Positions 1-11,656 of a DNA stretch of 64,000 nt are shown one piece after another (position 1 is the stretch's first letter; every line of letters starts with the position of its first letter). The position numbers and the translations under genes are program-made. The stretch spans positions 14,049-78,048 of the forward strand of contig CAYFVR010000001.1 in assembly GCA_964346545.1 (NCBI GenBank), written 5' to 3'. This DNA is from CAYFVR01 sp964346545 (GTDB taxonomy: Bacteria > Desulfobacterota > Desulfobacteria > Desulfobacterales > Desulfococcaceae). The notes under the pieces were generated by a model, which was not told the DNA's origin, ran no database searches, and saw only the letters and a program-made list of their open reading frames with translations.

Positions 1-618
1 ATAATCGGCGCATGGGTCCGACTGGAATATCTTCCAGACTCAAAAAATTTCAAATTTTTTTCAGCATTTGTACTATTATATATAGGCATCAAACTGTTCG
101 CGGACGCAATCAAACGGAAAGAGGCGGTTCCCAAAAATGCATCCGGAAAAGGCAAAACAGATTTCACCATCACGGAAATCCGTTTCTCCGTAAAACAATC
201 GGAATTCCGATTTGGGGGCCAGAAATACATTTTTTCCGTTCCCGGCGTTTTTTCGCTTTGTTTTGTCGTCGGCATAATCGGCGGCATATACGGGATTGGC
301 GGGGGAGCAATTATCGCTCCTTTCTTTGTCGCCTTTTTTCATCTTCCTGTTTATGCGGTGGCCGGCGCCGCTCTTATGGGAACCTTCATCACATCCATAG
401 CCGGCGTCATTACATATCAGATCATGTCTTATTTTTATTCAGGCATATCGGTCGCTCCCGACTGGTATCTCGGCCTTCTTTTCGGAGCGGGCGGTTTTGC
501 GGGCATGTATCTCGGGGCAAGATGCCAGAAAAACGTTCCCGCAAACACAATTAAATTTATTTTATTTTCGTGCGTTATGTTTGTATCAATAAAGTATATG
601 TACGATTACTTTAAATGA
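1..618 (+). CDS. TauE/SafE (TSUP) family permease, 3' part
   Basis: This is the C-terminal part of an inner-membrane permease of the sulfite exporter TauE/SafE family; the 5' end lies outside the window. The frame is open from base 1 to the TGA at 616-618. It shows a hydrophobic segment, a charged cytoplasmic stretch, then the family's glycine-rich motif GGIYGIGGGAIIAPF, followed by further membrane spans ending in YMYDYFK. Members export small sulfur or carbon oxyanions, but the substrate cannot be told from sequence. Codon use is clearly more A/T-rich than in the rest of the window, which suggests transfer or a chimeric join near its 3' end. The family call is firm and the substrate unknown. 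Confidence 0.85.
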   Translation: MIGAWVRLEYLPDSKNFKFFSAFVLLYIGIKLFADAIKRKEAVPKNASGKGKTDFTITEIRFSVKQSEFRFGGQKYIFSVPGVFSLCFVVGIIGGIYGIGGGAIIAPFFVAFFHLPVYAVAGAALMGTFITSIAGVITYQIMSYFYSGISVAPDWYLGLLFGAGGFAGMYLGARCQKNVPANTIKFILFSCVMFVSIKYMYDYFK

Positions 619-786
619 TATAAATGCTGGCGAGCCCGCTTTCCGCAAGCGTTCCAGTTGTTCGAAATCGCCGAGGCCGACAAGCGCGGCAACGGGTTTT
701 CCCCGCCGCGGAATAAGAACGGCGTTGCCCGCCTCCGCTTTTCGGATACATTCCGAGAAATTCGCTTGGCTTCCCCCGCGGATAAA
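586..786 (-). pseudogene. Phd/YefM-like antitoxin remnant, no start codon
   Basis: Immediately after the dapL stop, in the same frame, lies an open stretch that reads like the N-terminal half of a Phd/YefM-type antitoxin: ANFSECIRKAEAGNAVLIP, then RRGKPVAALVGLGDFEQLER. It lacks the usual first few residues and any start codon, and is preceded directly by the dapL TGA. At its other end it runs past the composition break into the antisense of the permease gene and stops at 586-588. It looks like an antitoxin gene broken at both ends. No partner toxin is adjacent. Confidence 0.6.
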
Positions 787-2016
<1,230 letters not shown>

Positions 2017-2158
2017 GGCGCGTCCTTTGGCGTCGATGGAGAAATTTGGAATGGCCGTCTTCCGGCGGAATGGAAACGGAGGGGTTATAGGAAAAGCCTT
2101 GCCGGGTGTCAACCGCGCCCCGAAGTCTCCGTTCGGATCGCCATCGTCCGCGATTGAT

Positions 2159-2184
2159 TTGACAAAGAGGCCCTTCTGTATAAC
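2159..2184 (+). promoter_or_regulatory. Possible promoter of the IscA/HesB gene
   Basis: TTGACA at 2159-2164 and TATAAC at 2179-2184 lie upstream of the IscA/HesB start. The 14-base spacing is too short for an ordinary sigma-70 promoter, so only one of the two boxes may be used. Confidence 0.3.
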
Positions 2185-2255
2185 CCTATCTTCAACAAAC
2201 GGGCCACCGGCCCAAAGATTGAACCGACGGCCTTCGGCCGGAGAGGAGTGTTCCA

Positions 2256-2567
2256 ATGTTCAACGTGACCGACGCGGCCCAAAACCAGGTCGCGGAGTTT
2301 TTCAAGGAAAAAGAACAACAGCCGATTCGCGTCTTCCTTCACGAAGGCGGCTGTTCCGGCCCCGTGCTGGCCATGGCGATGGACAAGGAGCGCGACGGCG
2401 ATTCCAAGTTCGAATTCGACGGCGTGGAATTTTTGGTGAATCAGCAGTTCCTGGAGCAGGCGCAACCCATCGAGGTGGATTACAAAACCGCCGGGTTCAC
2501 CGTCACTTCCGGGCTTTCCCTGGAAAGCGGCTGTTCCAGTTGCGGCAGCAAAAAAGGCTGCGGCTGA
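2256..2567 (+). CDS. IscA/HesB-family protein (Cys form of HesB-like selenoprotein)
   Basis: A 103-residue protein of the IscA/HesB fold, related to Fe-S cluster carriers. It contains HEGGCSGPVLAMAMD, in which the Cys takes the place held by selenocysteine in the HesB-like selenoproteins of many Desulfobacterota, and ends in a Cys/Gly-rich tail (CSSCGSKKGCG). The start ATG follows a good ribosome-binding site (GGAGAGGAG). It is monocistronic and ends at a strong terminator. The family is clear; whether it carries Fe-S clusters or binds metal or sulfur in another way is not known from sequence. Confidence 0.85.
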   Translation: MFNVTDAAQNQVAEFFKEKEQQPIRVFLHEGGCSGPVLAMAMDKERDGDSKFEFDGVEFLVNQQFLEQAQPIEVDYKTAGFTVTSGLSLESGCSSCGSKKGCG

Positions 2568-2593
2568 TCGGAAACCCCGTCGTTCAATGATTG

Positions 2594-2619
2594 CGGCCCG
2601 CTTCGGCGGGCCGTTTTTA
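2594..2619. terminator. Rho-independent terminator
   Basis: A perfect 8-bp stem (CGGCCCGC / GCGGGCCG) with a TTCG tetraloop followed by a T run, 26 bases after the IscA/HesB stop. It suits the plus strand. Confidence 0.85.
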
Positions 2620-2639
2620 TTGGGGGGGGCAAGGCAAAC

Positions 2640-2685
2640 GGACGAACACGGATTTGGCTTGTTCGCGCCAAGTCCGTGTTCGTCC
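2640..2685. repeat. Long intergenic hairpin between convergent genes
   Basis: Arms 2640-2658 and 2667-2685 pair over 19 bases with a single G-T pair, around an 8-base loop (TTGTTCGC). The arm sequence includes TCCGTGTTCGTCC. It lies between the IscA/HesB terminator and the 3' end of the convergent rhodanese gene. No T run follows, so it may be a REP-like element or a processing/stability hairpin. Confidence 0.7.
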
Positions 2686-2731
2686 GGGAAACCCGCCCGC
2701 GGAGCACCCAAAGCCGGAATCGGGACGTTGA

Positions 2732-3553
2732 CTATCCCACGCAGGCAACGATGCCTTCCCCCAGCCGCCGCATGTGGGCTTTTTCGGCCTGGGCGATGGT
2801 CAGAAAGGCCTGGCGGGCTTCGTCGTCCGCCGCGCGGTCGGCCATGTTGCGGTACAGGTCGTAGGCCGAATATTCCACCGTCATCCCCATCTCCAGCAGA
2901 GGAACGCAGGGATCTTCCTGGATTTCCTCCACCTGCTTCAGCATGTCCGTCAAAGGGCGACCGCCTTCCAGAATTTCGCCGTCCAATTCCTCGAACAAGG
3001 TTTCAAAGGGCGGCGGATCGTTCACCAACTTTTTCCAGAAATGATACAAAGTGCGGGCGTGGGCGGTTTCGGCGCGAGACAGTTCGTCCGCCACCCCGCC
3101 GAAGGCTTCGGCCCCGTGCCGATCCACCAGGGCGGTGTAAAAACGGTACGCCCCCTTTTCCAGATTCATGGCCACCCGCAGTTGATCGGCGACGCTTTCG
3201 GCCCCCGCGAACAGGTCCACTTTGGGGAAATCGGCCAACGTCCGCCCCTCCCAGGCCAGAATCCCGCCGTCCAGATGGCGAATCGGCTTTTCCGTCACTT
3301 CGGCGGCTTCGGCCAAATCGGCCGCGGCCAGAGACCGGCCCCCGACGTGGCAGTAGAAAATCAGCTCCCGATCGTCGGGCAAATCGAACACCTGGGTTTG
3401 CAGCTCCATCAAGGGAATGAGCCGGGCGCCGGGAATGTGCCGGGCCGCGTACTCCGCCGGCTGCCGAACGTCGATCAGCACGTAATCCCTTTCCTTTTTC
3501 CGCTGGATCAGGCTCCGCAAATCATCCGCGTCCATCGTATGAATCTCGGCCAT
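2732..3553 (-). CDS. Rhodanese domain fused to ferritin-like (rubrerythrin-type) domain
   Basis: A 273-residue two-domain protein. Residues 1-105 form a rhodanese domain with VLIDVRQPAEYAARHIPGA and the active-site loop CHVGGRS (Cys68). Residues 115-270 are an all-helical ferritin-like domain with repeated Glu and ExxH pairs (for example ETAHARTLYHFW and AEKAHMRRL). Such fusions are common in sulfur-metabolising anaerobes and are thought to join sulfane-sulfur handling with di-iron chemistry. The start is the ATG at 3553, behind AAAGGAG; an ATG six codons upstream has no ribosome-binding site. No signal peptide is visible, so it is probably cytoplasmic. Confidence 0.88.
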   Translation of the reverse strand: MAEIHTMDADDLRSLIQRKKERDYVLIDVRQPAEYAARHIPGARLIPLMELQTQVFDLPDDRELIFYCHVGGRSLAAADLAEAAEVTEKPIRHLDGGILAWEGRTLADFPKVDLFAGAESVADQLRVAMNLEKGAYRFYTALVDRHGAEAFGGVADELSRAETAHARTLYHFWKKLVNDPPPFETLFEELDGEILEGGRPLTDMLKQVEEIQEDPCVPLLEMGMTVEYSAYDLYRNMADRAADDEARQAFLTIAQAEKAHMRRLGEGIVACVG

Positions 3554-3711
3554 GGCCGCTCCTTTCGTCACAAATCGGTTGGGAAAGCGTCGAATCTCGC
3601 CCTAAAACAGGCCCGGCCAAAGCACAAGCGGCGGTCGGCCGGGGGGAAATGAACGGCCCGCGGAACCCTCCGCGAACCGTTTACATGCAAGACGGGCCCC
3701 GCCCACCGACG

Positions 3712-5796
3712 TTACGGCGCCTGGGCGATCCGTCGGGCCAGGATGGCCGGGTCGGTCACCGGCTGTTCGCAGGCGAAGCCGGAACAGAGGTAGGCGGCCG
3801 CGCCGTTTTCCGTTCCGGGCAAGCCGGCGACAAAGGGCGCGAGGCGGGCCAGGGCTTCGGCGGTTTCCGGCGTGCGGAGCAGCACCGCCGCTTCGGGGAG
3901 GAAGGCGCGATGGACCACGTCGATCATCTCCCGGGTCTCCGGCGCGTCGGCCGGGCCGTCCAGGACGATCTCCCGGGTGGGGTGCAGCACCCAGTCGGCC
4001 CCCATCAAAAAATGGGCGAAGGCCGACGGCTGGCGCTCCAAAACTCCGGCGAAGGCCCGGATCAGCTCGTCGGCCCGGGTTTCCCAACTGGCCTCTCCGG
4101 TGAGGCGGGCCAGCGTCAGCAGGTTGGTCAGCGCCACCGAATTGGCCGAGGGGGTCGCCCCGTCGAAGAGTTCCCGGGGCCGAACCGGCAGTTCGCCGGT
4201 GGCCTCCGCGCCGGAAAGGAAAAATCCGCCCCCTTCCGAATCCCAAAAATCGGCGATCATCCGCTCTTGAAGTTCGATCGCCTTTTCCAGCCACCGGGGA
4301 TCGAAGGTGGTTCGGTAGAGTTCCAACAGCCCGTCCACCAGGAAGGCGTAGTCGTCGGCGTGACCGGCGATGCCCGCCTCGCCGTCCCGATAGCGGTGGA
4401 ACAGCCCGCCGTCCGCCGTGGTCATGCGTTTCAACACAAAATCGGCCGCCTTTTGCGCCGCTTCGGTGTAGGCCGGTTCGTCCAGGGAGCGGCCGCCGAG
4501 GGCCAGGGCGCCGATCATCAGGCCGTTCCAATCCGTCAGGATTTTGTCGTCCCGCAGGGGCCGCACCCGCTTCTCCCGATGCTGGAACAGCGTCGCGCGG
4601 GCCGCCTCCCACCGGCGGCGAAACGCCTCGGGGGACATGCCGGCCCCTTCGGACCAGTCCGCCAGGGGCCGGTCCAGGTGGAGGATATTCGCTCCGGTGC
4701 GACGGCCCGTGGCCTCGTCCAGAAAGTTGCCCTCGGGCCGAACGCCGAAGACCCGGCCCCAGAAGGCCGCCTCTTCTTCCCCAAGGACTTCCCGGAGTTC
4801 CGCCTCGGTCCAGACGTAGAATTTACCCTCCTCGCCCTCGCTGTCGGCGTCTTCCGCCGCGTAAAACCCGCCGTCGGGATCGGTCATGTCCCGCAGGACG
4901 TAGGCGAAAATTGATCGCGCCGTTTCGGCGAAATCGGGGCGGGCCGTCACCTGGGCGCCCTCCAGATAGGCCCGGGCCAGCAGCGCCTGGTCGTAGAGCA
5001 TTTTTTCGAAATGGGGGAGCAGCCAGCGGTTGTCGGTGGAGTAGCGGTGAAAGCCGTAGCCCACATGATCCCACAACCCGCCCAGGGCCATTTGCATAAG
5101 GGTCCGGGTCACCATTTCCAGCGACTTGGCGTCCCCCGTTCGACGATGATGGCGAAGCAGCAGCCGCAGCCGATGGGGCGTGGGAAACTTGGGCGCGGCG
5201 TCGAATCCGCCGTTTTCGGCGTCGAAGCTCTCGCCCAGTTGGCGGCGGGCCTGGTCCAGAATATCCGGCGAGAGGGTTCCCTGGGCGTCGAAGGTGAAGG
5301 CGCGGCCCAGATGCGCCGTGATGCTCTCGGCCGAGTCGAGGACCTTGGACCGATCATTTTCCCACAGCCCTTTCACCTGGCGGCAAATGTCGATGAGACC
5401 GGGACTGCCGTGGCGGCTTTCCTTGGGGATGTAGGTGCCGCCGAAAAAGGGCCGCCGATCCGGCGTCATGAAAATGGTCAACGGCCAGCCGCCCCGGCCG
5501 GTCACCATCTGGCAGACCGCCATGTAGACGGCGTCGATGTCCGGCCGCTCCTCCCGATCCACCTTGATGCAGACGAAGGTATCGTTGAGATGGCGGGCCG
5601 CCTCCGGGTCCTCGAAGGATTCCCGCTCCATCACGTGGCACCAGTGGCAGGTGGCGTAGCCGATGGAGAGAAACACCGGCTTGTCCTGGTCCCGGGCCGC
5701 TTCGAAGGCCGCCTCGGACCAGGGATGCCAGTCCACCGGGTTTTCGGCGTGTTGAAGAAGATAGGGACTTTTTTCGTGTTGCAGGCGATTGGGCAT
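3712..5796 (-). CDS. DUF255 thioredoxin-fold protein (YyaL/SPATA20-like)
   Basis: A 694-residue protein with an N-terminal DUF255 thioredoxin-like domain, including ENPVDWHPW and a C50-H-W-C53 redox motif in IGYATCHWCHVM, followed by a long alpha/alpha six-barrel region resembling N-acylglucosamine epimerase or glycosidase folds. The length and order match YyaL/SPATA20 proteins, which are widespread but have no settled function. GAAAGGAGGGC precedes the ATG at 5796. It lies in tandem after the TPR gene on the minus strand. The family call is secure; the activity is unknown. Confidence 0.92.
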   Translation of the reverse strand: MPNRLQHEKSPYLLQHAENPVDWHPWSEAAFEAARDQDKPVFLSIGYATCHWCHVMERESFEDPEAARHLNDTFVCIKVDREERPDIDAVYMAVCQMVTGRGGWPLTIFMTPDRRPFFGGTYIPKESRHGSPGLIDICRQVKGLWENDRSKVLDSAESITAHLGRAFTFDAQGTLSPDILDQARRQLGESFDAENGGFDAAPKFPTPHRLRLLLRHHRRTGDAKSLEMVTRTLMQMALGGLWDHVGYGFHRYSTDNRWLLPHFEKMLYDQALLARAYLEGAQVTARPDFAETARSIFAYVLRDMTDPDGGFYAAEDADSEGEEGKFYVWTEAELREVLGEEEAAFWGRVFGVRPEGNFLDEATGRRTGANILHLDRPLADWSEGAGMSPEAFRRRWEAARATLFQHREKRVRPLRDDKILTDWNGLMIGALALGGRSLDEPAYTEAAQKAADFVLKRMTTADGGLFHRYRDGEAGIAGHADDYAFLVDGLLELYRTTFDPRWLEKAIELQERMIADFWDSEGGGFFLSGAEATGELPVRPRELFDGATPSANSVALTNLLTLARLTGEASWETRADELIRAFAGVLERQPSAFAHFLMGADWVLHPTREIVLDGPADAPETREMIDVVHRAFLPEAAVLLRTPETAEALARLAPFVAGLPGTENGAAAYLCSGFACEQPVTDPAILARRIAQAP

Positions 5797-5942
5797 TGCG
5801 CCCTCCTTTCATCGGATTCGCGATGGAATCAACATAAGAGACGAAAGGAGGGGACGCAAACGGCGGGATAGCGGGTACCGGCGTTGGGCGCCGCCGGCGG
5901 AACGGGGAAAGAAGACGGACGGATCGATCGGGCCTATTCGGG

Positions 5943-7235
5943 TCAGGAAACGGTGGCGTTCGCTTTCGGTGAAAAATCGGCCTCCGTCTCCGCCTCGGAG
6001 GCATCGGCCGCCGCCTCGGGATCGGCGGAACGGGCGATTTCGGTTTGGGCGCCGGTTTCGGCTACCGATTCCGCCGGCGAATTGGTTTCGGTTTTGGGAT
6101 CGGCGTCGGATTCGGACCGCCATTCCTGGGTTTCCGCGAACTTCAAAGTGTTCAGGGCCTGGCCCGCCTTGGGGTGCCCCATTTTCTCCGCCGTCTGAAA
6201 ATCCCGCTGGGCCCGCTCCGGCTGCTCCAGCCGGGTGAAGATGACGCCCCGGGCGTAGTATGCCTGAACGGCGCGAGGGTTGAGGGAAATCGCCCGGGTG
6301 AGCAGCCGGATGGCGTCGTGATACGCGCCCGACTCGTACAGCGCCTTTCCGCGCCGAACGTATTCCAGCTCGTTGGCGGGCTTTCGGCCCTCCGATTTCA
6401 CGGCGGAACGGAGACGGGCCGACGCCGGCGCCGCTTCCGACGCGCCATCTGAACCGTCGGTGAATTTGGGTCCGGAAGCCTCGTCCGCGCCGCTCGTCGT
6501 CCCCCCGCGAAGGGGGGAACTGCGGGTCTCTTCGGCGCCGCCGGAAGCGGCGGGCTTGGGGACCAGGGATTGGCCGCAATACTTGCAGTCGCTGGAATGG
6601 ACCGGAATCCGCTCCTTGCAGGCCGGACAGAGCCGACTTTGGCGGCCGGCCACCATTTGCAGCCGCTCCCGCATTTTTTTGGTGACGGTCAGATGATATT
6701 TGCCCAGAATGGTCTTGAGAAATTCGGCGAACAGCTTTTCGTCGATCTCGTATATTTCGATCTGGTGGTTGATCTCCCGCTCCACGATCCGGCGGTTTTC
6801 GTCGTAGTCCGGCAGGATCAAAGAAAAATCGGCCAGCAGCTCGATGATCTGGCCGTATTTGTCCAATTGCAGATTCTGGATGGCCGCCGACGGGGGCATT
6901 TCCTTTTTAATGTTCTCGATCTTGAGATAGTCCACCGCGTTTTTGATGAGGGTCTTGGTTCCTTCGCGAATGGTTTTTTCCAGGGTGGCGGTGTCGTATT
7001 CGTTTTTGATCCGGCGGATTTTTCGCTCGTACTGGTTCTTAAGGGTTTGAATTTTCCGGACGTGCTCTTTCTCGATCCAGGCGCGGGTGTTGAGAAAGGC
7101 CACCAGCAGAAACACCAAAAAGACGAAAAAGCTGAGCAGAAAGGTGATGGCGGGCGTGAAGACCTGAAAGGCGGAAAAGGTGATCAAGGCCATGCCTCCA
7201 AGCCCCAGCACCACCAGATTGGCATAAATGTGCAT
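5943..7235 (-). CDS. Membrane protein with zinc ribbon and TPR repeats
   Basis: A 430-residue protein not recognised as a named family. Residues 7-25 and 28-50 form two membrane spans. A charged, probably coiled-coil region follows (60-200), then a zinc ribbon with Cys203, Cys206, Cys217 and Cys220 (CPACKERI ... CKYCG), then at least two TPR units around 285-360 (GKALYESGAYHDAIRLLTRA). The tail is rich in Glu, Ala and Ser. The ATG at 7235 was chosen because the upstream open frame lacks a ribosome-binding site and homologous character. It probably serves as a membrane-anchored scaffold on the cytoplasmic side. Confidence 0.75.
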   Translation of the reverse strand: MHIYANLVVLGLGGMALITFSAFQVFTPAITFLLSFFVFLVFLLVAFLNTRAWIEKEHVRKIQTLKNQYERKIRRIKNEYDTATLEKTIREGTKTLIKNAVDYLKIENIKKEMPPSAAIQNLQLDKYGQIIELLADFSLILPDYDENRRIVEREINHQIEIYEIDEKLFAEFLKTILGKYHLTVTKKMRERLQMVAGRQSRLCPACKERIPVHSSDCKYCGQSLVPKPAASGGAEETRSSPLRGGTTSGADEASGPKFTDGSDGASEAAPASARLRSAVKSEGRKPANELEYVRRGKALYESGAYHDAIRLLTRAISLNPRAVQAYYARGVIFTRLEQPERAQRDFQTAEKMGHPKAGQALNTLKFAETQEWRSESDADPKTETNSPAESVAETGAQTEIARSADPEAAADASEAETEADFSPKANATVS

Positions 7236-7739
7236 ACAAATTCCCCGTCTGAGGTCGGGCGCGGGACGAAGCCGCCCGCGCCGAAAACCGTCTGTTTGGG
7301 ATGCCCGAAGTGCGCGCCGAACCGGTCGGATTCCGTTGCCCGGAAAAGCCCTTTTTGGGGACGGAAGGCAATATTTTACGAGAATACCAAGCGTTTCCGG
7401 GGTATGCCGGGGCACCGTTTCCCGTGTTTCCAACACGCGCCGACATCGACGTTTCGCCTTCCCTATACGTCGAAGGACCGGGGTTCATCAATGGGGCGGG
7501 CCGGGTAATCCCCGGTAGAAATTGGCGACTCGGAACGGGAAACCTCTATCAAATAGGGGAAATCGGGAAGAAATCCATCGTTCACTTTGAAATTCCAAGT
7601 GAACGATGGCGCCGGATTGACCAAGGGCATAGGCGATTCGGAACTGCAAAACTTCCCTTAAAAAACATTGCAGCGCCACAAATTTTACTCGTTCCCAGGC
7701 TCCGCCTCGCAACAAGTTGGATTTGTTGCGGTTAGAGAA
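7236..7739. other. Gene-free interval between the TPR gene and tex
   Basis: About 500 bases with no convincing gene. Several open frames of 75-150 codons exist, but none has a good ribosome-binding site or recognisable protein. The interval holds a degenerate copy of the dispersed repeat (7575-7640). Near 7710-7730 a short inverted pair CAACAA/TTGTTG is present. Confidence 0.6.
7575..7640 (+). repeat. Dispersed intergenic repeat, copy A (degenerate)
   Basis: It contains the element's opening CGTTCACTTTGAAATT, then GCGCCGGATTGACCAAGGGC, matching the left half and core edge of the copies at 48.6 and 57.3 kb. The core palindrome is decayed (GGGCATAGGCGATTCGG). Its opening has become a 13-bp hairpin: CCATCGTTCACTT (7575-7587) pairs with AAGTGAACGATGG (7597-7609). 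Confidence 0.6.
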
Positions 7740-10022
<2,283 letters not shown>

Positions 10023-10275
10023 GGGGTGTCCTTGGGGTTTCGGGGGTTCGCGTTTGGGATGATTCGGGTGTTGGGAATTTCGGTTCGCGTTTTTGCGTAT
10101 GGCGTCTTCCCCCTGGGAGCGACGAGTTGCACGCGTCGCCTCGGGCGCACAATGGGTAAGGCAATTTGATGAAAGCCGATCATGAAACCCGATCATGAAA
10201 ACGGTGTGGAAGGTTCGGAGATATAGGCGGGGCGAGGGATTCTGTCAAGGAAGTGGGTGGAACGATTTCAGGTAG

Positions 10276-10344
10276 GGTGGGCAAAACCCCGCCCCAAGGC
10301 GGCCATGGAAACGGGAGAGGCTTCGGGGTTTTGCCCACCTTTTT
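10276..10344 (+). repeat. 16-bp inverted repeat followed by a T run
   Basis: GGTGGGCAAAACCCCG (10276-10291) pairs perfectly with CGGGGTTTTGCCCACC (10324-10339), followed by five T. The arms resemble the widespread GGTGGGCA-type intergenic repeat. It may act as a terminator, but no plus-strand gene precedes it. Confidence 0.7.
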
Positions 10345-10366
10345 CCGGTTTGCCGGCAGACCTTTA

Positions 10367-10395
10367 TTGACTCCGGAAACCCGGGTTTGTATCGT
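10367..10395 (+). promoter_or_regulatory. Sigma-70 type promoter of the UPF0175 gene
   Basis: TTGACT (10367-10372), a 17-base spacer, and TATCGT (10390-10395). It lies about 125 bases upstream of the UPF0175 start and just after the inverted repeat, so the leader would be about 120 nucleotides. Confidence 0.5.
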
Positions 10396-10521
10396 CTTTA
10401 TTACCCATCGGATTTCACGGAATGGCCGTCTTCCAACAGGTGAATCCGGGAGGCGTTTTCCCGATGAAGCCGGAAAACCCCGGTAAAACGGGTTATTCCA
10501 AAACGCCACGGGAGTTTTCCC

Positions 10522-10779
10522 ATGCAAATGAAACGCATTTCCTTCGATATCCCGGCCGGGGTACTGGCCGGCCTCCGTTTCGACGAGGACCGCTTCTGCC
10601 ATGAACTCCGTGTGGCGGCGGCGGTCAAGTGGTATGAGCAAGGAATGGTCAGCCAGGGGCGCGGGGCGGAAATCGCGGGGCTTTCCCGTGCGGAATTCAT
10701 CGAGGCGCTTGGACGTTTCGGGGTTTCGCCGTTCCAGGTGGAGACCGAGGAATTGGTGCGCGAGGTGATGGATGGGTGA
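10522..10779 (+). CDS. UPF0175 family protein, antitoxin-like
   Basis: An 85-residue protein of the UPF0175 family: an N-terminal strand, a central helix with AAAVKWYEQGMVSQGRGAEI and a helix-turn-helix-like AGLSRAEFIEALGRFGVS. UPF0175 genes are usually paired with a DUF3368 PIN-type toxin gene, and the protein is regarded as the antitoxin. Here no toxin follows: the next 170 bases are empty and the next gene is an unrelated lipoprotein. The start ATG is behind CGGGAG. It is likely an orphan antitoxin. Confidence 0.75.
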   Translation: MQMKRISFDIPAGVLAGLRFDEDRFCHELRVAAAVKWYEQGMVSQGRGAEIAGLSRAEFIEALGRFGVSPFQVETEELVREVMDG

Positions 10780-10951
10780 ATCGGCCATGATTAGATTGCT
10801 TCAGTGGCGGCTTCCCAATTTTTCAACCAACCCCTCCTTAACGCGGAGTCCGCCCCATTGACCCCACCCCCCAATTCTGCTATGAAAATTTCCAATCGCG
10901 GTTGTCTCCCCCGCCGCGCAAGCCAACCGAATTTTCATCGGAAAGGACGGC

Positions 10952-11653
10952 ATGAACAAACTCCGGCCCCTTTTCGCCGTTGCCATTCTTCTCGCCTTGC
11001 TCCTTCCGCTTTCCGGCTGCGGCGGCCGGGACCAGCTTCCGCTGGACTGGCTCCGCAAACGCCTTCAGGACGTGGACACCTACTCCGTCATCCTGGAGGA
11101 CATGAAGCGGGAAGGCAATTTTTTCACCAGCCATCACCATAAATATCGCGTAATTCAAGATGATTACGCATGGTCCACCGACTGGATGAAAGTGCCGGAA
11201 AAATATTACCGGCGCTACGAGCCCATGCTGGGCATGGTGGTCGCCGGCCGCAAGGAAGGCGAACCCATCGCCGCCGCCGCGCCGCCGGGATATCAATACG
11301 TGAACAATCCGCGCTATGGACGCTGGCGAACCGACAACCGAGGCCGCTCTTTTTGGGAATTCTATGGGCAGTACGCCATGATGCGAAACCTGATGGGCGG
11401 CTGGTACCGCCCCATCTACCGAACCGATTACGACGCCTACCGAACCGCCCGGAGCCGGAACGTGCCTTTTTTCGGCAAAACCCACACCTACGGCACGGCC
11501 GGGACGGTGACCAAGCAGGCCAATCCCGACTTTTTTCAGCGGCGAATGGCCCGGGAACGGGCCGGCAAAACTTCGTTCGCCCAAAAAGTCGGCCGACGCA
11601 TCGGGCGCACCCGTTCCAACGTGCGGGGCCGCTCCGGCGGACGGGGGAAATAA
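10952..11653 (+). CDS. Lipoprotein preceding DUF350 gene
   Basis: A 233-residue protein with a lipoprotein signal (lipobox LSGC, Cys23) and otherwise no recognised domain. The mature part is rich in Tyr, Arg and Gly (for example NNPRYGRWRTDNRGRSFWEF) and ends in a strongly basic tail. It is three bases upstream of the DUF350 gene, so the two are almost certainly cotranscribed. Homologues are expected in the same setting beside DUF350 and a polyamine-synthase-like gene. The role is unknown, probably in the periplasmic face of that membrane system. Confidence 0.8.
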   Translation: MNKLRPLFAVAILLALLLPLSGCGGRDQLPLDWLRKRLQDVDTYSVILEDMKREGNFFTSHHHKYRVIQDDYAWSTDWMKVPEKYYRRYEPMLGMVVAGRKEGEPIAAAAPPGYQYVNNPRYGRWRTDNRGRSFWEFYGQYAMMRNLMGGWYRPIYRTDYDAYRTARSRNVPFFGKTHTYGTAGTVTKQANPDFFQRRMARERAGKTSFAQKVGRRIGRTRSNVRGRSGGRGK

Positions 11654-11656
11654 TCC

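Noticed and set aside
7301..7735. A 144-codon open frame in the TPR-tex gap
   Set aside because: No ribosome-binding site, no recognisable domain, and it runs through the degenerate repeat copy.
10180..10788. A 202-codon open frame opposite the UPF0175 gene
   Set aside because: It is mostly antisense of the UPF0175 gene and its leader, including the inverted repeat.
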